Shown: positions 7,352-17,338 of the stretch, one piece after another
Numbering within the stretch: the first letter of the stretch is position 1
Layout of the letters: the number at the start of each line of letters is the position of its first letter
Assembly (NCBI RefSeq): GCF_016918035.1
Contig: NZ_JAERWK010000029.1
Coordinates: forward strand, 1 to 64,000
DNA length: 64,000 bases
DNA from: Nakamurella leprariae
GTDB lineage: Bacteria; Actinomycetota; Actinomycetes; Mycobacteriales; Nakamurellaceae
Reading direction: 5' to 3'
Translations under genes and position numbers: made by a program
The notes under the pieces: model-generated
What the model saw: the letters and a program-made list of their open reading frames with translations, nothing else
Told to the model about the DNA's origin: nothing
The model's database searches: none

Positions 7352-8002
7352 TCACCCCTCGAACTTCCTGAGCTCCTTGGTCTTCGGCCGGCGCACCTCC
7401 ACGCCACCCCAGAAGGCGAAGCCGTTGATCCGCACCACCGGAGCGCCGGGGCTTCCCTCGCACCGTGCCTTGTCGTCGAAGCCGCCCATGATGCCGACGC
7501 CGTTGACCAGCACCGTGGTGTCCGGGTTGACGATGATCTCGATGCCGCCCATCACGGCCACCGCGGTGATGGTGATCTCCCGCTCGGCGTAGCGGGCCCT
7601 GGTCAGGTCCAGTTCGATGCCACCCCAGAACGCCACTGCGGTGAACTGCCGGGGCACCACCCACGGTCCCTTGCGCTCCGCGCCCGACATGACCGCGATG
7701 GCCACCGAGGACGTCGGATAGCCACCGACCAGATGGGCCGGGGACGCCGGTCGGACCCCCGGGACGACGGTGGGCGCGACCGGCTTGACGAGGGTGACCG
7801 GCGCGGGCAGGTCCCGGGTGAGCGGCTCGAGCTCCCCCAACGTCTTGGACGAGTAGACCGCGTCCAGCCGTTCCTGCAGTTCGTCGACGGTCAGCCGTCC
7901 CTCGGCCATCGCGGTGTGCAGGGCCTGCGCCACCCGCTCGCGGTCGTCGTGGGACGCGCGCAGCCGGGTGGGGTCGGAGGTGGGGACCAAGTCGTCGGAC
8001 AC
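7352..8002 (-). CDS. DUF1707 (SHOCT-like) protein with LiaF-type C-terminal domain
   Basis: Of 216 aa, residues about 8-60 are a DUF1707 domain (PTRLRASHDDRERVAQAL, then MAEGRLTVDELQERLDAVY). Residues about 105-210 show repeated FWGGIELDL / VMGGIEIIV / FWGGVEV strands typical of the LiaF/cell-wall-stress domain. No membrane helix is seen. Such proteins are common in actinobacteria, often linked to envelope stress, but a precise role is not established. I chose the GTG at 8002 because a TAGCAT box lies 7 nt upstream and no Shine-Dalgarno element exists, so the mRNA may be leaderless. Confidence 0.8.
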   Translation of the reverse strand: MSDDLVPTSDPTRLRASHDDRERVAQALHTAMAEGRLTVDELQERLDAVYSSKTLGELEPLTRDLPAPVTLVKPVAPTVVPGVRPASPAHLVGGYPTSSVAIAVMSGAERKGPWVVPRQFTAVAFWGGIELDLTRARYAEREITITAVAVMGGIEIIVNPDTTVLVNGVGIMGGFDDKARCEGSPGAPVVRINGFAFWGGVEVRRPKTKELRKFEG

Positions 8003-8009
8003 CCGGCCG

Positions 8010-8015
8010 ATGCTA
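8010..8015 (-). promoter_or_regulatory. -10 box of the DUF1707 gene, leaderless type
   Basis: TAGCAT (minus strand, 8015-8010) is followed by 7 nt and then the GTG start at 8002. No recognisable -35 was found. Confidence 0.4.
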
Positions 8016-8155
8016 TCGAGCGAGGCGCGACGGCGCGGTTCCCCCACCCGGCCGCGTGCCGCCCGGGTCCCGCCGGATCGAGGCGGCGTGCACGGCGAGG
8101 GCGGCGGCGCCACCGAGCATCGGCCACACCGGTCAGGGATGGACGGCACCAGCGC

Positions 8156-8172
8156 GCTTGACGCTGTCAAGC
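8156..8172 (-). terminator. Short hairpin downstream of dnaG
   Basis: GCTTGAC (8156-8162) pairs with GTCAAGC (8166-8172) over a 3-nt loop, about 40 nt after the dnaG stop. It has no U-tract; it could equally be a protein-binding palindrome. Confidence 0.3.
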
Positions 8173-8210
8173 ACAGGTGACGGTGCGGGCGCGGTACCCG
8201 GTACCGGAGT

Positions 8211-10235
8211 TCAGTCGGCGGCGCCCTTGGCGCGTTCCTCCAGCAGCCGCCGGTACTTCGACATCTCCAGCAGGTCGCGGATGATCCGGTCCCGGAGGTC
8301 GGTGTCGCCGCCCGCCTCGGCCCGCTGCAGCCGGGACCGCAGCTGCTGTTCCTGCTGGACCGCCCACCGCACGCCCATCCGGGCCACGATCGCCCCGGCG
8401 TAGCTGGCGTCCGACTCCTCGGCCACGTGACGCGGCGGTTCCACGGCCAGTTCGGCGACCAGGGCCCGGGGCCCGCCCTCGGGCAACCGGCCCTGGACGG
8501 CCTGGATCCAGTCCGCCGTCTCGGCGGCCGCGTCCGGCCCACCGCAGGCCTGCACCGCCCGGTAGAGCGCCAGGTAGGCCGGGTGCTGGAACGACGTGTC
8601 GTGGACCAGCGACCAGCCGCTGGCCACCAGTTCGGGACGCTGCAGGGCCAGCTTCAGCACCTCGCGGTCCGGCTCGGTCGACCGGTCCCGGGGATCGGGG
8701 CGACGCCACGCCGGGGCCGCTTCCCCCTCCAGGACCTGCTCGCCGTCGGGTGCCGGCGGGCCGGGATCCCCGGCGCCGGCGGGCCGCTCGGGACCGGCTC
8801 CGGGTCGGTCGCTGCTCGCTCCCGCGTCGCTCCGAGCGGGGTCGGGACGGTCCGGCCGGGGGCTGCCGTGTTGGTTGCCGGCCGTTCCGTCCCGGCCCGC
8901 CTGCGCGGCCCGGCGGACCAGGGCCAGGATGCGTTCCGGTTCGGTGCCGAGCTGGTTGGCGAGTCGGCGCACGTACTGGTCGCGCAGGGCGGTCCGGCGG
9001 ATGCGGGCCACCAGGGGGACGGCCGCATCGGTGGCCGCCACCCGGCCCTCCGGGCTGTCCAGGTCGTAGCGCTCCAGGACGGTGCTGATGGCGAAGTCGT
9101 ACAACCGCCGCTTGCCGGCCAGCAGCGTGCGCAACGCCTCGTCGCCCGCCTGCTGGCGGAGCTCGCACGGATCGAGCCCGTCGGGGGCGACGCACACCCA
9201 GGTGTCGGCGGCGAAGCGCTGGTCGGAGTCGAACGCCTTGAGCGCCGCCTTCCGCCCGGCCGCGTCACCGTCGAACGTGTAGATCACGTCGCCGGGGCCG
9301 GCGGCGTCGGCCTCGCTGTCGCCCAGGTACCGGCGCAGCATCTTGATGTGGTCGTCGCCGAAGGCCGTCCCGCAGGAGGCGACCGCGGTGGTGATCCCGG
9401 CCAGATGCATGGCCATGACGTCGGTGTAACCCTCGACCACCACCGCCTGCCGCTGCCGGTCGATCTGCTTCTTGGCCAGGTCCAGCCCGAACAGGAGGTG
9501 TGACTTGCGGTAGATCGGCGTTTCGGCGGTGTTCAGGTACTTGGCCTGGATCGGGTCGTCGTCGAAGATCCGGCGCGCCCCGAACCCGACGACATCACCG
9601 GTACTGTCCCTGATCTGCCACAACAGCCGGCGGTGGAACTGGTCGATCGGGCCGCGGCGACCGGGTTTGACCAGGCCTGCCCGGGTCAGCTCGTCGACCG
9701 AGAAGCCCTGTCGGGCCAGTGCTTTCAGCATCGCGTCCCAGCCGCCGGGGGCGTACCCACAGCCGAAGTGCCGGGCTGCGTCGAGGTCGAAGCCGCGTTC
9801 GGTCAGGTAGTCCCGGGCCGGCTGCGCCTCGGCGCTGGTCAGCTGCTCGGCGTAGAACTCGGCCGCCGCGCGGTTGGCAGCCAGCAGGCGGGACCGACTG
9901 CCGGCCGCCTCGCGGGTCGATGTGCCACCCTCGACCAGGGTCAGCGTGATGCCGGCCCGGTCGGCGAGTCTGCGGACGACGTCGATGAAGTCGAGGTGCT
10001 CGATCTTGGCCACGAAGGCGAAGACGTCGCCGCCCTCCTGGCAGCCGAAGCAGTAGAACGCCCCACGGGCCGGCCGGACGTTGAACGACGGCGTCTTCTC
10101 GTCGTGGAACGGGCAGAGGCCCTTGAGGTTGCCGCCGCCGGCGCGGCGCAGCGCCACGTACTCGCCGATGACTTGGTCGATGGGGTTGGCGTCGCGGACG
10201 CGTTCCTTGTCCGCCTCCGAGATCCGCCCCGCCAC
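8211..10235 (-). CDS. dnaG: DNA primase DnaG
   Basis: DnaG makes the RNA primers for chromosome replication. Of 674 aa, the N-terminal CHC2 zinc finger shows Cys41, His44, Cys62 and Cys65 (CPFHDEKTPSF ... FYCFGC). The RNA polymerase core and Toprim follow, with VVEGYTDVMAMH and the acidic TFDGDAAG. The C-terminal third is a Pro/Arg/Asp-rich linker and a helical helicase-binding domain. The start is a GTG with no Shine-Dalgarno element; TAGACT lies 6 nt upstream, so a leaderless transcript is likely. It follows dgt by 80 bp in the same direction, a pairing common in actinobacteria. Confidence 0.97.
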   Translation of the reverse strand: MAGRISEADKERVRDANPIDQVIGEYVALRRAGGGNLKGLCPFHDEKTPSFNVRPARGAFYCFGCQEGGDVFAFVAKIEHLDFIDVVRRLADRAGITLTLVEGGTSTREAAGSRSRLLAANRAAAEFYAEQLTSAEAQPARDYLTERGFDLDAARHFGCGYAPGGWDAMLKALARQGFSVDELTRAGLVKPGRRGPIDQFHRRLLWQIRDSTGDVVGFGARRIFDDDPIQAKYLNTAETPIYRKSHLLFGLDLAKKQIDRQRQAVVVEGYTDVMAMHLAGITTAVASCGTAFGDDHIKMLRRYLGDSEADAAGPGDVIYTFDGDAAGRKAALKAFDSDQRFAADTWVCVAPDGLDPCELRQQAGDEALRTLLAGKRRLYDFAISTVLERYDLDSPEGRVAATDAAVPLVARIRRTALRDQYVRRLANQLGTEPERILALVRRAAQAGRDGTAGNQHGSPRPDRPDPARSDAGASSDRPGAGPERPAGAGDPGPPAPDGEQVLEGEAAPAWRRPDPRDRSTEPDREVLKLALQRPELVASGWSLVHDTSFQHPAYLALYRAVQACGGPDAAAETADWIQAVQGRLPEGGPRALVAELAVEPPRHVAEESDASYAGAIVARMGVRWAVQQEQQLRSRLQRAEAGGDTDLRDRIIRDLLEMSKYRRLLEERAKGAAD

Positions 10236-10241
10236 GAGCGG

Positions 10242-10247
10242 AGTCTA
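10242..10247 (-). promoter_or_regulatory. -10 box of dnaG, leaderless type
   Basis: TAGACT (minus strand, 10247-10242) is followed by 6 nt and the GTG start at 10235. It has the same hexamer and nearly the same spacing as the hicA promoter. Confidence 0.45.
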
Positions 10248-10315
10248 CGGCGGACCGGCGACACTCCCCCGCGGCGCCGAGCGTGTGGATCAGTGGCCGC
10301 CGGGTCGGGCCCGGA

Positions 10316-11674
10316 TCAGCGGCAGAACCGGCGGTGCCGGACGACCGCCTGCGCGTCGGTCAGCAACGACACCTGGTCGAGCACCACGCGCAGCCAGTCG
10401 GCGTCGGACCCGGCCGCCGCCGCCGCGGGCCGGAACGCCGGGTCGAGCGCCTCCGGACCCCGCCGCACCAGCTCGCCGACCAGCTCGGCGAGCAGCTCCT
10501 GTTCGTGCCGCTGGGCGGCCAGGCGCCGCGGATCGGCCATCACGTACCGCACCGCCATCGCCTTGAGCACGGCCACCTCGGCGCGCAGCCGCCGCGGCAC
10601 CACCAGGTCCGCGTCGTACCGGGTGAGCGGGTCCGGCCCGGTGATCTCCCGAGTGGCCAGGATCGGGCCGGTGGCGAGCCGGCCGGTCAGTTCGCTGGTC
10701 ATCTGCTTCACCGCGGCGGCGGCGACCGTCGCGTCCGGCGTCCCGCGGCCCGCGGCCATGCTCGCAGCGAGCGCGGCCCGGACCACCGGCAGGTCCAGCA
10801 GGTCGGCGAGCACCGTGGCCAGGTCGTCGGCGGACTCGGCGGAGAAGCCGGTGGCAGCCGCCTCGGCCAGCGCGGCCCGCTCCTGCGGATCCCGCAGCGC
10901 GGCCAGGTCGATCCGCCCGGCGGTGATGCCGTCCTCGACGTCGTGCACCGAGTACGCCACGTCGTCGGCCCAGTCCATGACCTGGGACTCCAGGGACCGG
11001 GCGGTCGGTGCCGGAACCCCTCGGCGCACCCAGGCGAACAGCTCCCGGTCCACCTCGTAGACGCCGAACTTGCCGCCGCCGGGCGGCCGGACCCACGGGT
11101 ACTTGATCACCGAGTCCAGCCCGGCCCGGGTCAGGTTGAGGCCCCCGGGTCGCCCGGCGTCGTCGACCACCTTGGGTTCCAGCCGGGCCAGCAACCGCAG
11201 GTTCTGCGCGTTGGCCTCGAACCCGCCGGCGTCGCCGGCTACCGCGTCCAGGGCCGCCTCGCCGTTGTGGCCGAACGGCGGGTGCCCGATGTCATGGGCC
11301 AGACCGGCCAGATCGACCAGGTCGGGATCGCAGCCGAGCTGGGCGCCGATCTCGCGGGCCAGCTGGGCGACCTCGAGGGAATGGGTGAGCCGGGTCCGCG
11401 GCACCAGGTCGACGTCCTCGTCGGACAGGTCTCGGCCGCCGGCCTGGTCGGCCGGTCCGACCAGGCCGGTGCCGATGAGCTCGAGCCCACCGGGCGCCAC
11501 CACCTGGGTCTTGCCGGCCAGCCGCCGGAACGACCCCGAGTGCAGTACCCGGGCCCGGTCGCGGGCGAAGGCGCTGCGCCCGCCGACGGCCGCGGCACCG
11601 GGCAGCAGTGCGCTCTTGGCCGGCTCCTCGATCCGCCGGGCCAGATCGGCAGGCGTGTACCCGGACGAGGTCAC
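10316..11674 (-). CDS. dgt: Deoxyguanosinetriphosphate triphosphohydrolase-like HD protein
   Basis: This is a dNTP triphosphohydrolase (dNTP to deoxynucleoside plus triphosphate) that controls nucleotide pools. In 452 aa the HD metal-binding set is intact: His98 in RTRLTHSLEVAQ, His127-Asp128 in LAHDIGHPPFGH, and a later Asp in WADDVAYSVHD. The start (GTG) overlaps the stop of the YdcF-like gene (GTGA), so they are translationally coupled, and dnaG lies 80 bp downstream. The substrate range (dGTP or other dNTPs) cannot be told from sequence. Confidence 0.92.
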   Translation of the reverse strand: MTSSGYTPADLARRIEEPAKSALLPGAAAVGGRSAFARDRARVLHSGSFRRLAGKTQVVAPGGLELIGTGLVGPADQAGGRDLSDEDVDLVPRTRLTHSLEVAQLAREIGAQLGCDPDLVDLAGLAHDIGHPPFGHNGEAALDAVAGDAGGFEANAQNLRLLARLEPKVVDDAGRPGGLNLTRAGLDSVIKYPWVRPPGGGKFGVYEVDRELFAWVRRGVPAPTARSLESQVMDWADDVAYSVHDVEDGITAGRIDLAALRDPQERAALAEAAATGFSAESADDLATVLADLLDLPVVRAALAASMAAGRGTPDATVAAAAVKQMTSELTGRLATGPILATREITGPDPLTRYDADLVVPRRLRAEVAVLKAMAVRYVMADPRRLAAQRHEQELLAELVGELVRRGPEALDPAFRPAAAAAGSDADWLRVVLDQVSLLTDAQAVVRHRRFCR

Positions 11675-12294
11675 AGCACCGGGGTACCGGCGCCCGAGGA
11701 GGCGCCGGTCAGCAGGTAGTACAGCGACCCGAGGGTCTCCCGCACCAGGTACCGCACCTGCACGCCGTCCTGCACCGACGGGCCCTGGGACACCGACGAG
11801 ACCGAGACGTCCCAGCCCAGGTCCTGCGCCATCCGCTCGGCTCGGGCCGCGTGGTACGGGTCGGTCACCAGCGTCACCGAGTCCCAGCCGCGTTCGGCGA
11901 GCACGGGAGCCGCCGCCCGCAGACTCAGCAGCGTGTCGCCGCCGGTGCCCACGGCGACCAGCGCCGCCGGGTCGATGCCCAGGTCGGCCAGGTACTCGCG
12001 GCCGGCCGCGCCCTCGGTGGTGGCGTCGCCGGCCTGACCACCGCCGACGGTGACGACGGCGGGGGCGACCCCCTCGTCGTACAGGGTCTTGGCGTGGTCC
12101 AGCCGGGCCTGGAACACCGGCGACGGGTCGCCGTTGTACTGCGCGGCGCCCAGCACCAGGATCGCGTCGGTGCGGCCGCGCTCGTCCTGACCGGCCACGA
12201 TCTGCGTGTGCACGGCCACGCCCACGACCACCAGCACACCGACCAGGACCGTGCCGAGCACGAACCGCACGACCGTCCGGCCGAACCTGCCCAC
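11671..12294 (-). CDS. YdcF/SanA-like DUF218 membrane-anchored protein
   Basis: In 207 aa, an N-terminal membrane helix (VLGTVLVGVLVVVGVAV) is followed by a DUF218 domain: DAILVLGAAQYNGDPSP near the start, GVAPAVVTVGGG, and YHAARAERMAQDLG. The family includes SanA/ElyC proteins linked to envelope integrity; the activity is not settled. I chose the GTG at 12294, preceded by GGAGG; the frame continues open upstream only as an antisense shadow of the peptidase gene. It is the first gene of the ydcF-dgt coupled unit and divergent from the M1 peptidase. Confidence 0.8.
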   Translation of the reverse strand: MGRFGRTVVRFVLGTVLVGVLVVVGVAVHTQIVAGQDERGRTDAILVLGAAQYNGDPSPVFQARLDHAKTLYDEGVAPAVVTVGGGQAGDATTEGAAGREYLADLGIDPAALVAVGTGGDTLLSLRAAAPVLAERGWDSVTLVTDPYHAARAERMAQDLGWDVSVSSVSQGPSVQDGVQVRYLVRETLGSLYYLLTGASSGAGTPVL

Positions 12295-12389
12295 GCGTCC
12301 TCCGCTCGTCCCCGCCCGGGTCCCGCCGCCCGATGATGCCAGCCGTCGGCCCGGTCGGCGGTGGCCGACCACCCGAGCGGCCACCCGGC

Positions 12390-12395
12390 TAGCGT
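12390..12395 (+). promoter_or_regulatory. -10 box of the M1 peptidase gene, leaderless type
   Basis: TAGCGT is followed by 7 nt and the ATG at 12403. No Shine-Dalgarno element is present. Confidence 0.45.
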
Positions 12396-12402
12396 GGCGA
12401 TC

Positions 12403-13983
12403 ATGTCTGACGCCGGACGCCCGCGACGGGTTGCGCTCGCCGTGCTGACCGTGGCCACCGTGCTGGCCACGGCGGCCTGCTCGGGGTCGGTGCCCGGGGC
12501 CGGCCGGCCGGCCACCCACGGACCGACGTCGCCCGCCCCGGCGTCCACCTCCACCCCGACGATCACCACGCCGACCTCGGAGCCGGGACCGTCTCCCAGC
12601 GACTCGCCCGCTCCTCCCGGACCGGTGGACGGGGTGGCCGGCGCCAAGGGGTTCGGCGACCCGTACTACCCGGAGGCCGGCAACGGCGGCTACCAGGTCG
12701 ATCACTACGACGTGGTGCTGTCCTGGGACCCGTCGACCGACCGGCTGGCGGCGACCACCACGCTGACCGGATCCGTCACCGCCACCGAGCGGCTCGGCCG
12801 GTTCAACCTGGACCTGGAGCCCAACCTCGAGGTCTCGTCGGTGCTGGTGGGCGACCGGAGCGCCGAGTTCGTCCAGGACGAGGCGGAGCTGGTCATCACC
12901 CCGGCCACCGCGCTCGAGCCCGGCAGTCCGCTGACCGTCGCCGTCGAGTACGCCGGCGAGCCGGGCGAGATCACCTCGCGCGACGGCGGTCTGGCCGACG
13001 GTGGCTGGTACCGGACGCCGACCGGCGGCGCCGTCGTGGTGGGTCAGCCGGCCTCGGCCACCGCCTGGTTCCCGGTCAACGACCATCCCGGGGATCCGGC
13101 CACCTTCGCGGTGACGGCGACCGTGCCCGAGGGCTGGAACGTCATCGGCAACGGGCTGCCGGTCACCGAGGGCCTGCCCACCCCGCCCACCGGCAGCGCG
13201 GTGTTCCGCTGGGAACTCGACCGCCCGGTGGCCAGCTACCTGACCACGCTGTACATCGACCGGTTCACCACCGACGAGACCACGCTGGCCGACGGGACGC
13301 CGGTCATCAACGCGTACGCGCCCGGGCTGCAGCGGCAGCTGCACCCGGTGACCGAGCTGACGCCGCAGATCCTGGAGGTCCTGAGCCGGCACTTCGGGCC
13401 CTACCCGTTCGACGCGGCCGGCGGCATCTTCCCGCAGCTCTCGCTCGGATTCGCGCTGGAGACGGCCAGCCGGCCGGTCTACACCGGCGCCGTCGACCCC
13501 GACCTGCTGGTGCACGAACTCGCGCACCAGTGGTACGGCGACGACGTGACCATCGCGCAGTGGCGGGACATCTGCCTCAACGAGTGCATCGCCTCGTACG
13601 CGCCGTGGCTGTGGGCGCAGGACACCGAGAACCTCGACCTGGATGAGCAGTGGCGCGCGCAGATGGCCCAGGTCGTCGACCAGCCGGCGTTCTGGCGGTC
13701 GCCGCTGGTGGACATGGGTGCCGGCAACGAGTTCACCCGGGTCTACGACCGCGGCCCGCTGGCCGTGCACGCGCTGCGGGCCGAGCTGGGCGAGGAGACC
13801 TTCGCCGCCCTGCTCACCGGGTGGGTGCAGCAGTACAGCGGCCGCAACGCCTCCTGGGAGGACTTCGAGGACTTCGTCTCGGAGCTGGCCGGACGGGACC
13901 TGCGGCCGTTCATCGACGCGTGGTTCCGCGGGACCGAGGTGCCGTCGGAGCAGTTCCGGTACCCGGGTGCGCTCGGTCGCTGA
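12403..13983 (+). CDS. M1-family zinc metallopeptidase, lipoprotein
   Basis: This is a predicted extracytoplasmic aminopeptidase-type gluzincin of 526 aa. The signal peptide ends in the lipobox LATAAC; a Thr/Pro-rich spacer follows to about residue 75. The zinc site is intact: HELAHQW (His371, Glu372, His375) with the third ligand Glu394 18 residues on, in CLNECIASY. The substrate-binding GAMEN motif is replaced by ALETASRP, seen in related actinobacterial enzymes, so strict aminopeptidase activity is uncertain. I chose the ATG at 12403 over 12361 because it gives a normal signal peptide and a leaderless -10 spacing. Confidence 0.88.
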   Translation: MSDAGRPRRVALAVLTVATVLATAACSGSVPGAGRPATHGPTSPAPASTSTPTITTPTSEPGPSPSDSPAPPGPVDGVAGAKGFGDPYYPEAGNGGYQVDHYDVVLSWDPSTDRLAATTTLTGSVTATERLGRFNLDLEPNLEVSSVLVGDRSAEFVQDEAELVITPATALEPGSPLTVAVEYAGEPGEITSRDGGLADGGWYRTPTGGAVVVGQPASATAWFPVNDHPGDPATFAVTATVPEGWNVIGNGLPVTEGLPTPPTGSAVFRWELDRPVASYLTTLYIDRFTTDETTLADGTPVINAYAPGLQRQLHPVTELTPQILEVLSRHFGPYPFDAAGGIFPQLSLGFALETASRPVYTGAVDPDLLVHELAHQWYGDDVTIAQWRDICLNECIASYAPWLWAQDTENLDLDEQWRAQMAQVVDQPAFWRSPLVDMGAGNEFTRVYDRGPLAVHALRAELGEETFAALLTGWVQQYSGRNASWEDFEDFVSELAGRDLRPFIDAWFRGTEVPSEQFRYPGALGR

Positions 13984-14258
13984 CCCGGTCGGATCCGGTT
14001 CGAGCGCAATGAGAGGACACCCGTCCAGACTGGCGCGTCGGCCGCATCGACGTCATCAGCCGGGTGATCGTGGGCGCCGCGCACTGTGTTTCAACTGCAG
14101 CGCCGGCGGCATCCCGCACCTGCCGCACGTCCGGATCAGCCCGATGGGCGCCTGCGAGGCGCTGCACGGATCGCCGCCGACCTCTGCGCGTGCCACAACG
14201 TCGCGTGGTCCGTGACGTGTGAGCACGGGTTGTCGACGCCGACCGCCCGAGGTGTCGG
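13984..14258. other. Gap between peptidase and EPSPS-like gene
   Basis: These 275 bp separate two converging genes. An ATG at 14009 opens a 68-codon plus-strand frame containing CFNCSAGGIPHLPHVRISP, but there is no ribosome-binding site and I would not call it. No clear terminator was found. Confidence 0.35.
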
Positions 14259-15008
14259 TCAGGCGTGCCAGGTCGACGTACCCGGCAACAGGTGCTCGTC
14301 CGCCCACAACAACCGCAGCCAGCGGTCGTCGAACGCCGGCAGCACGTCGAGCACCGGGGTGATGTCGTCGAGCCGGACCTCCGGGATCCGCAGGCCCAGC
14401 ACGGCACCGGCCATCGCCACGTCCACGTCGCCGCTGGTGGACCACCTCCCACCCCGGAGGGCCCGCGGCTGGACGAGCAGGTCGTCCCCCACCCACTCCA
14501 ACCCGGCGCCGGCGTCCCGGATATTGGCGGTCACCGCAGTGACCACCGGATCGCTGCGGTCGAGTCCGGACACCGCCGAGGGCGTCTCGGCCATCGCGGC
14601 CAGCACCAGGGTCAGCGGCAGCAGCCGCGGCGCGTCGGTCAGGTCGAAGCGCCCACCGCGCAGGTCCCCAGAGGTCGACCGGCTGGTGGCGGTCAGCCCC
14701 TCGACCGACCGCACCACGTACACGCCCATGTCGGCCAGCACGAAGCGGATCCGGTCGTCGATGGACGGTCCGTCGGCGGTCGTCGGCGACGTCCGTGGCC
14801 AGTCGAGCACCACCACCGTCCCGGTGGAGACCGCTGCCGCGGCCAGGAACGCCGCAGCCACCACCGCGTCGAACGGCCGCCCGGCGTCGTCGGTGCGGCC
14901 GGAGTCCACCGGGCAGCCCGACGCGATCTCCACGACGACCCGGCCGCGGACCGGGATCTCGGCCAGTGGAGCCCGCCAGGGCTGGGCGGTGGTCGCCGGG
15001 ACCGTCAT
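14259..15008 (-). CDS. EPSP-synthase-like protein lacking most of domain I
   Basis: The 249-aa protein resembles a shortened actinobacterial EPSP synthase (aroA product, about 430 aa). Its first 20 residues look like the AroA start (PWRAPLAEIPVRGRVVVEIA). The text then jumps to AroA second-half features: FLAAAAVSTGTVVVLDWPRT, LADMGVYVV, APRLLPLTLVLAAMAETPS and MAGAVLGLRIPEVRLDD. The conserved DHRMA of the active site reads DVDVAMA, and the phosphate-binding region of domain I is missing. It is thus unlikely to make EPSP; a ligand-binding or new role is possible. The ATG overlaps the stop of the Lrp gene (ATGA). Confidence 0.6.
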   Translation of the reverse strand: MTVPATTAQPWRAPLAEIPVRGRVVVEIASGCPVDSGRTDDAGRPFDAVVAAAFLAAAAVSTGTVVVLDWPRTSPTTADGPSIDDRIRFVLADMGVYVVRSVEGLTATSRSTSGDLRGGRFDLTDAPRLLPLTLVLAAMAETPSAVSGLDRSDPVVTAVTANIRDAGAGLEWVGDDLLVQPRALRGGRWSTSGDVDVAMAGAVLGLRIPEVRLDDITPVLDVLPAFDDRWLRLLWADEHLLPGTSTWHA

Positions 15009-15988
15009 GTCTGCTCACCTTCTCGTACGAGTGCACGGACCATCGCCGCGCCGACCACCGGCTCGTCGTCCGACCGCAGGGCGGACGCCTCGAGGTGACC
15101 ACTGCCGGGCGGTGCCGGCCGGTACCGCTCCTTGACCACGTGCAGGTGCACCCAGCTCTCCAGCGACGCCACCTGCGGGAACTGCCGGACCGCGTCGACC
15201 AACTGCACGCCCTGCAGCGTGGTGCCGGCGTGCACGGTGGCCAGCATGTCGAACCGACCGGTGGTGGTGGCCAGGAACCGGGTGGTCGGCGTGGCGGCGA
15301 GCGCGTCGATCACCGGCCGCACCCGACCGGAGACCTGGATGCCGAGTCCGATGGCCAGGCTCGCCCCACCGAACTCCGAGGACGCCAGCGCACCGACCTT
15401 GATGATCTGCTCGTCCAGCAGGCGGCGCGTGCGCGACCGTACCGTGCCCGACGACAGCCCGGTGCGCCGGCTCATCTCCGACAGCGACATCCGCCCGTCG
15501 TCCAGCAGCAGTTCGAGCAACATGAGATCGATGGCGTCGACGTCCTTCTCGGAGCCGGGCGCCGGCCTGAGCACGTCTAACTCGAGACTCGAGTACGTCA
15601 AGGTCGTCACACCGGCGACGCCGTCGGTCGACCGGACGCGCTCCAGCGCCACGGCCAGTTCGGCCGGCCCCGGCGCGCGCACCTCGGCCACCAGGTCGGA
15701 CGACCCGCTGATCAGCGACACGAACGGGGTGTCGTCGTGCCGGGCCAACGCGGCCGCCACCTCGGTCACCGGGCGGGACACCCGTACCGACAGGTGGGCG
15801 ACGGCGTGCAGGCCCATCACCGATGGGTGCACCACCCCGACCACCTGCACGGCGCCCGAGTCGAGCAGCACCCGCAGCCGACCGGCCACCGCCGACCGCG
15901 AGATGCCCAACGCCGCGGCCAGTTCCTGCTGGCGGGCGCGTCCGTTGCGGCGCAACTGGGCCAGCAACGCGTGGTCGACGGCGTCCAC
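15005..15988 (-). CDS. Double-module Lrp/AsnC regulator (first of two)
   Basis: The 327-aa protein has two Lrp units in tandem. Module 1 has an HTH (VDHALLAQLRRNGRARQQEL) and a ligand-binding half to about residue 150. Module 2 starts at about 160 with IDLMLLELLLDDGRMSLSEM and SGTVRSRTRRLL. Lrp/AsnC proteins sense amino acids. I chose the GTG at 15988 with AGGGAG 5 nt upstream; the frame is open to 16147. It is divergent from the ABC importer (302 bp between starts), its likely target, and coupled to the EPSPS-like gene. Confidence 0.85.
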   Translation of the reverse strand: MDAVDHALLAQLRRNGRARQQELAAALGISRSAVAGRLRVLLDSGAVQVVGVVHPSVMGLHAVAHLSVRVSRPVTEVAAALARHDDTPFVSLISGSSDLVAEVRAPGPAELAVALERVRSTDGVAGVTTLTYSSLELDVLRPAPGSEKDVDAIDLMLLELLLDDGRMSLSEMSRRTGLSSGTVRSRTRRLLDEQIIKVGALASSEFGGASLAIGLGIQVSGRVRPVIDALAATPTTRFLATTTGRFDMLATVHAGTTLQGVQLVDAVRQFPQVASLESWVHLHVVKERYRPAPPGSGHLEASALRSDDEPVVGAAMVRALVREGEQT

Positions 15989-16290
15989 GGCACTCCCTTC
16001 CTCCGCGTCGCCACAGCAGGACGAAACGCAATGTTCACAACGACCGGTCGGCTCGCTCGCGCTGACAGAACTGTGGCTGGCCAGCCGCTCGAGTGCGATT
16101 TCGCGAACTGTATGCGCCCGATCGCCGACAGAACGGTCAAGAAACATGCTCGTTACAGACAGACTGCATTGTGGTCGTGTCGGGGTGCGACCTAGCGTTC
16201 CGCCTCGAACCCGCCGCTCGCCGGCGGCGCCGAGATCACCTCGGCTCGACCGGATCCGCCCGGTCGTGACCGCTCCTGGAGGTCCTCCTC
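15989..16290. other. Divergent control region, Lrp regulator / ABC importer
   Basis: This non-coding 302-bp stretch is AT-richer in its middle. GACAGAAC occurs twice in direct orientation (16064-16071, 16127-16134), and a related GACAGAC lies nearby at about 16155. I could not assign -35/-10 pairs with confidence. These repeats are candidate binding sites for the flanking Lrp-type regulator. Confidence 0.4.
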
Positions 16291-17202
<912 letters not shown>

Positions 17203-17338
17203 TCCGTCATCGGGTCCGCGCCGGGACGACCACTGCCCGGTCCGGCGCCGACCCCGACGGTGACCGGATCACCACCCCGCAGCACCATCCGGCCGCCCGG
17301 CTCGCCCGCCGGCGACCGCGACACCGTGAGGAAGTTCC

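Noticed and set aside
11671-13770. A 699-codon minus-strand frame across the M1 peptidase gene
   Set aside because: It is an antisense shadow of the peptidase, except for its last 207 codons, which are the YdcF-like gene.
14009-14215. A 68-codon plus-strand frame with CFNCSAGG
   Set aside because: No start signal, high Arg/Pro/Ser content, and it is an in-frame part of a longer antisense-type shadow.
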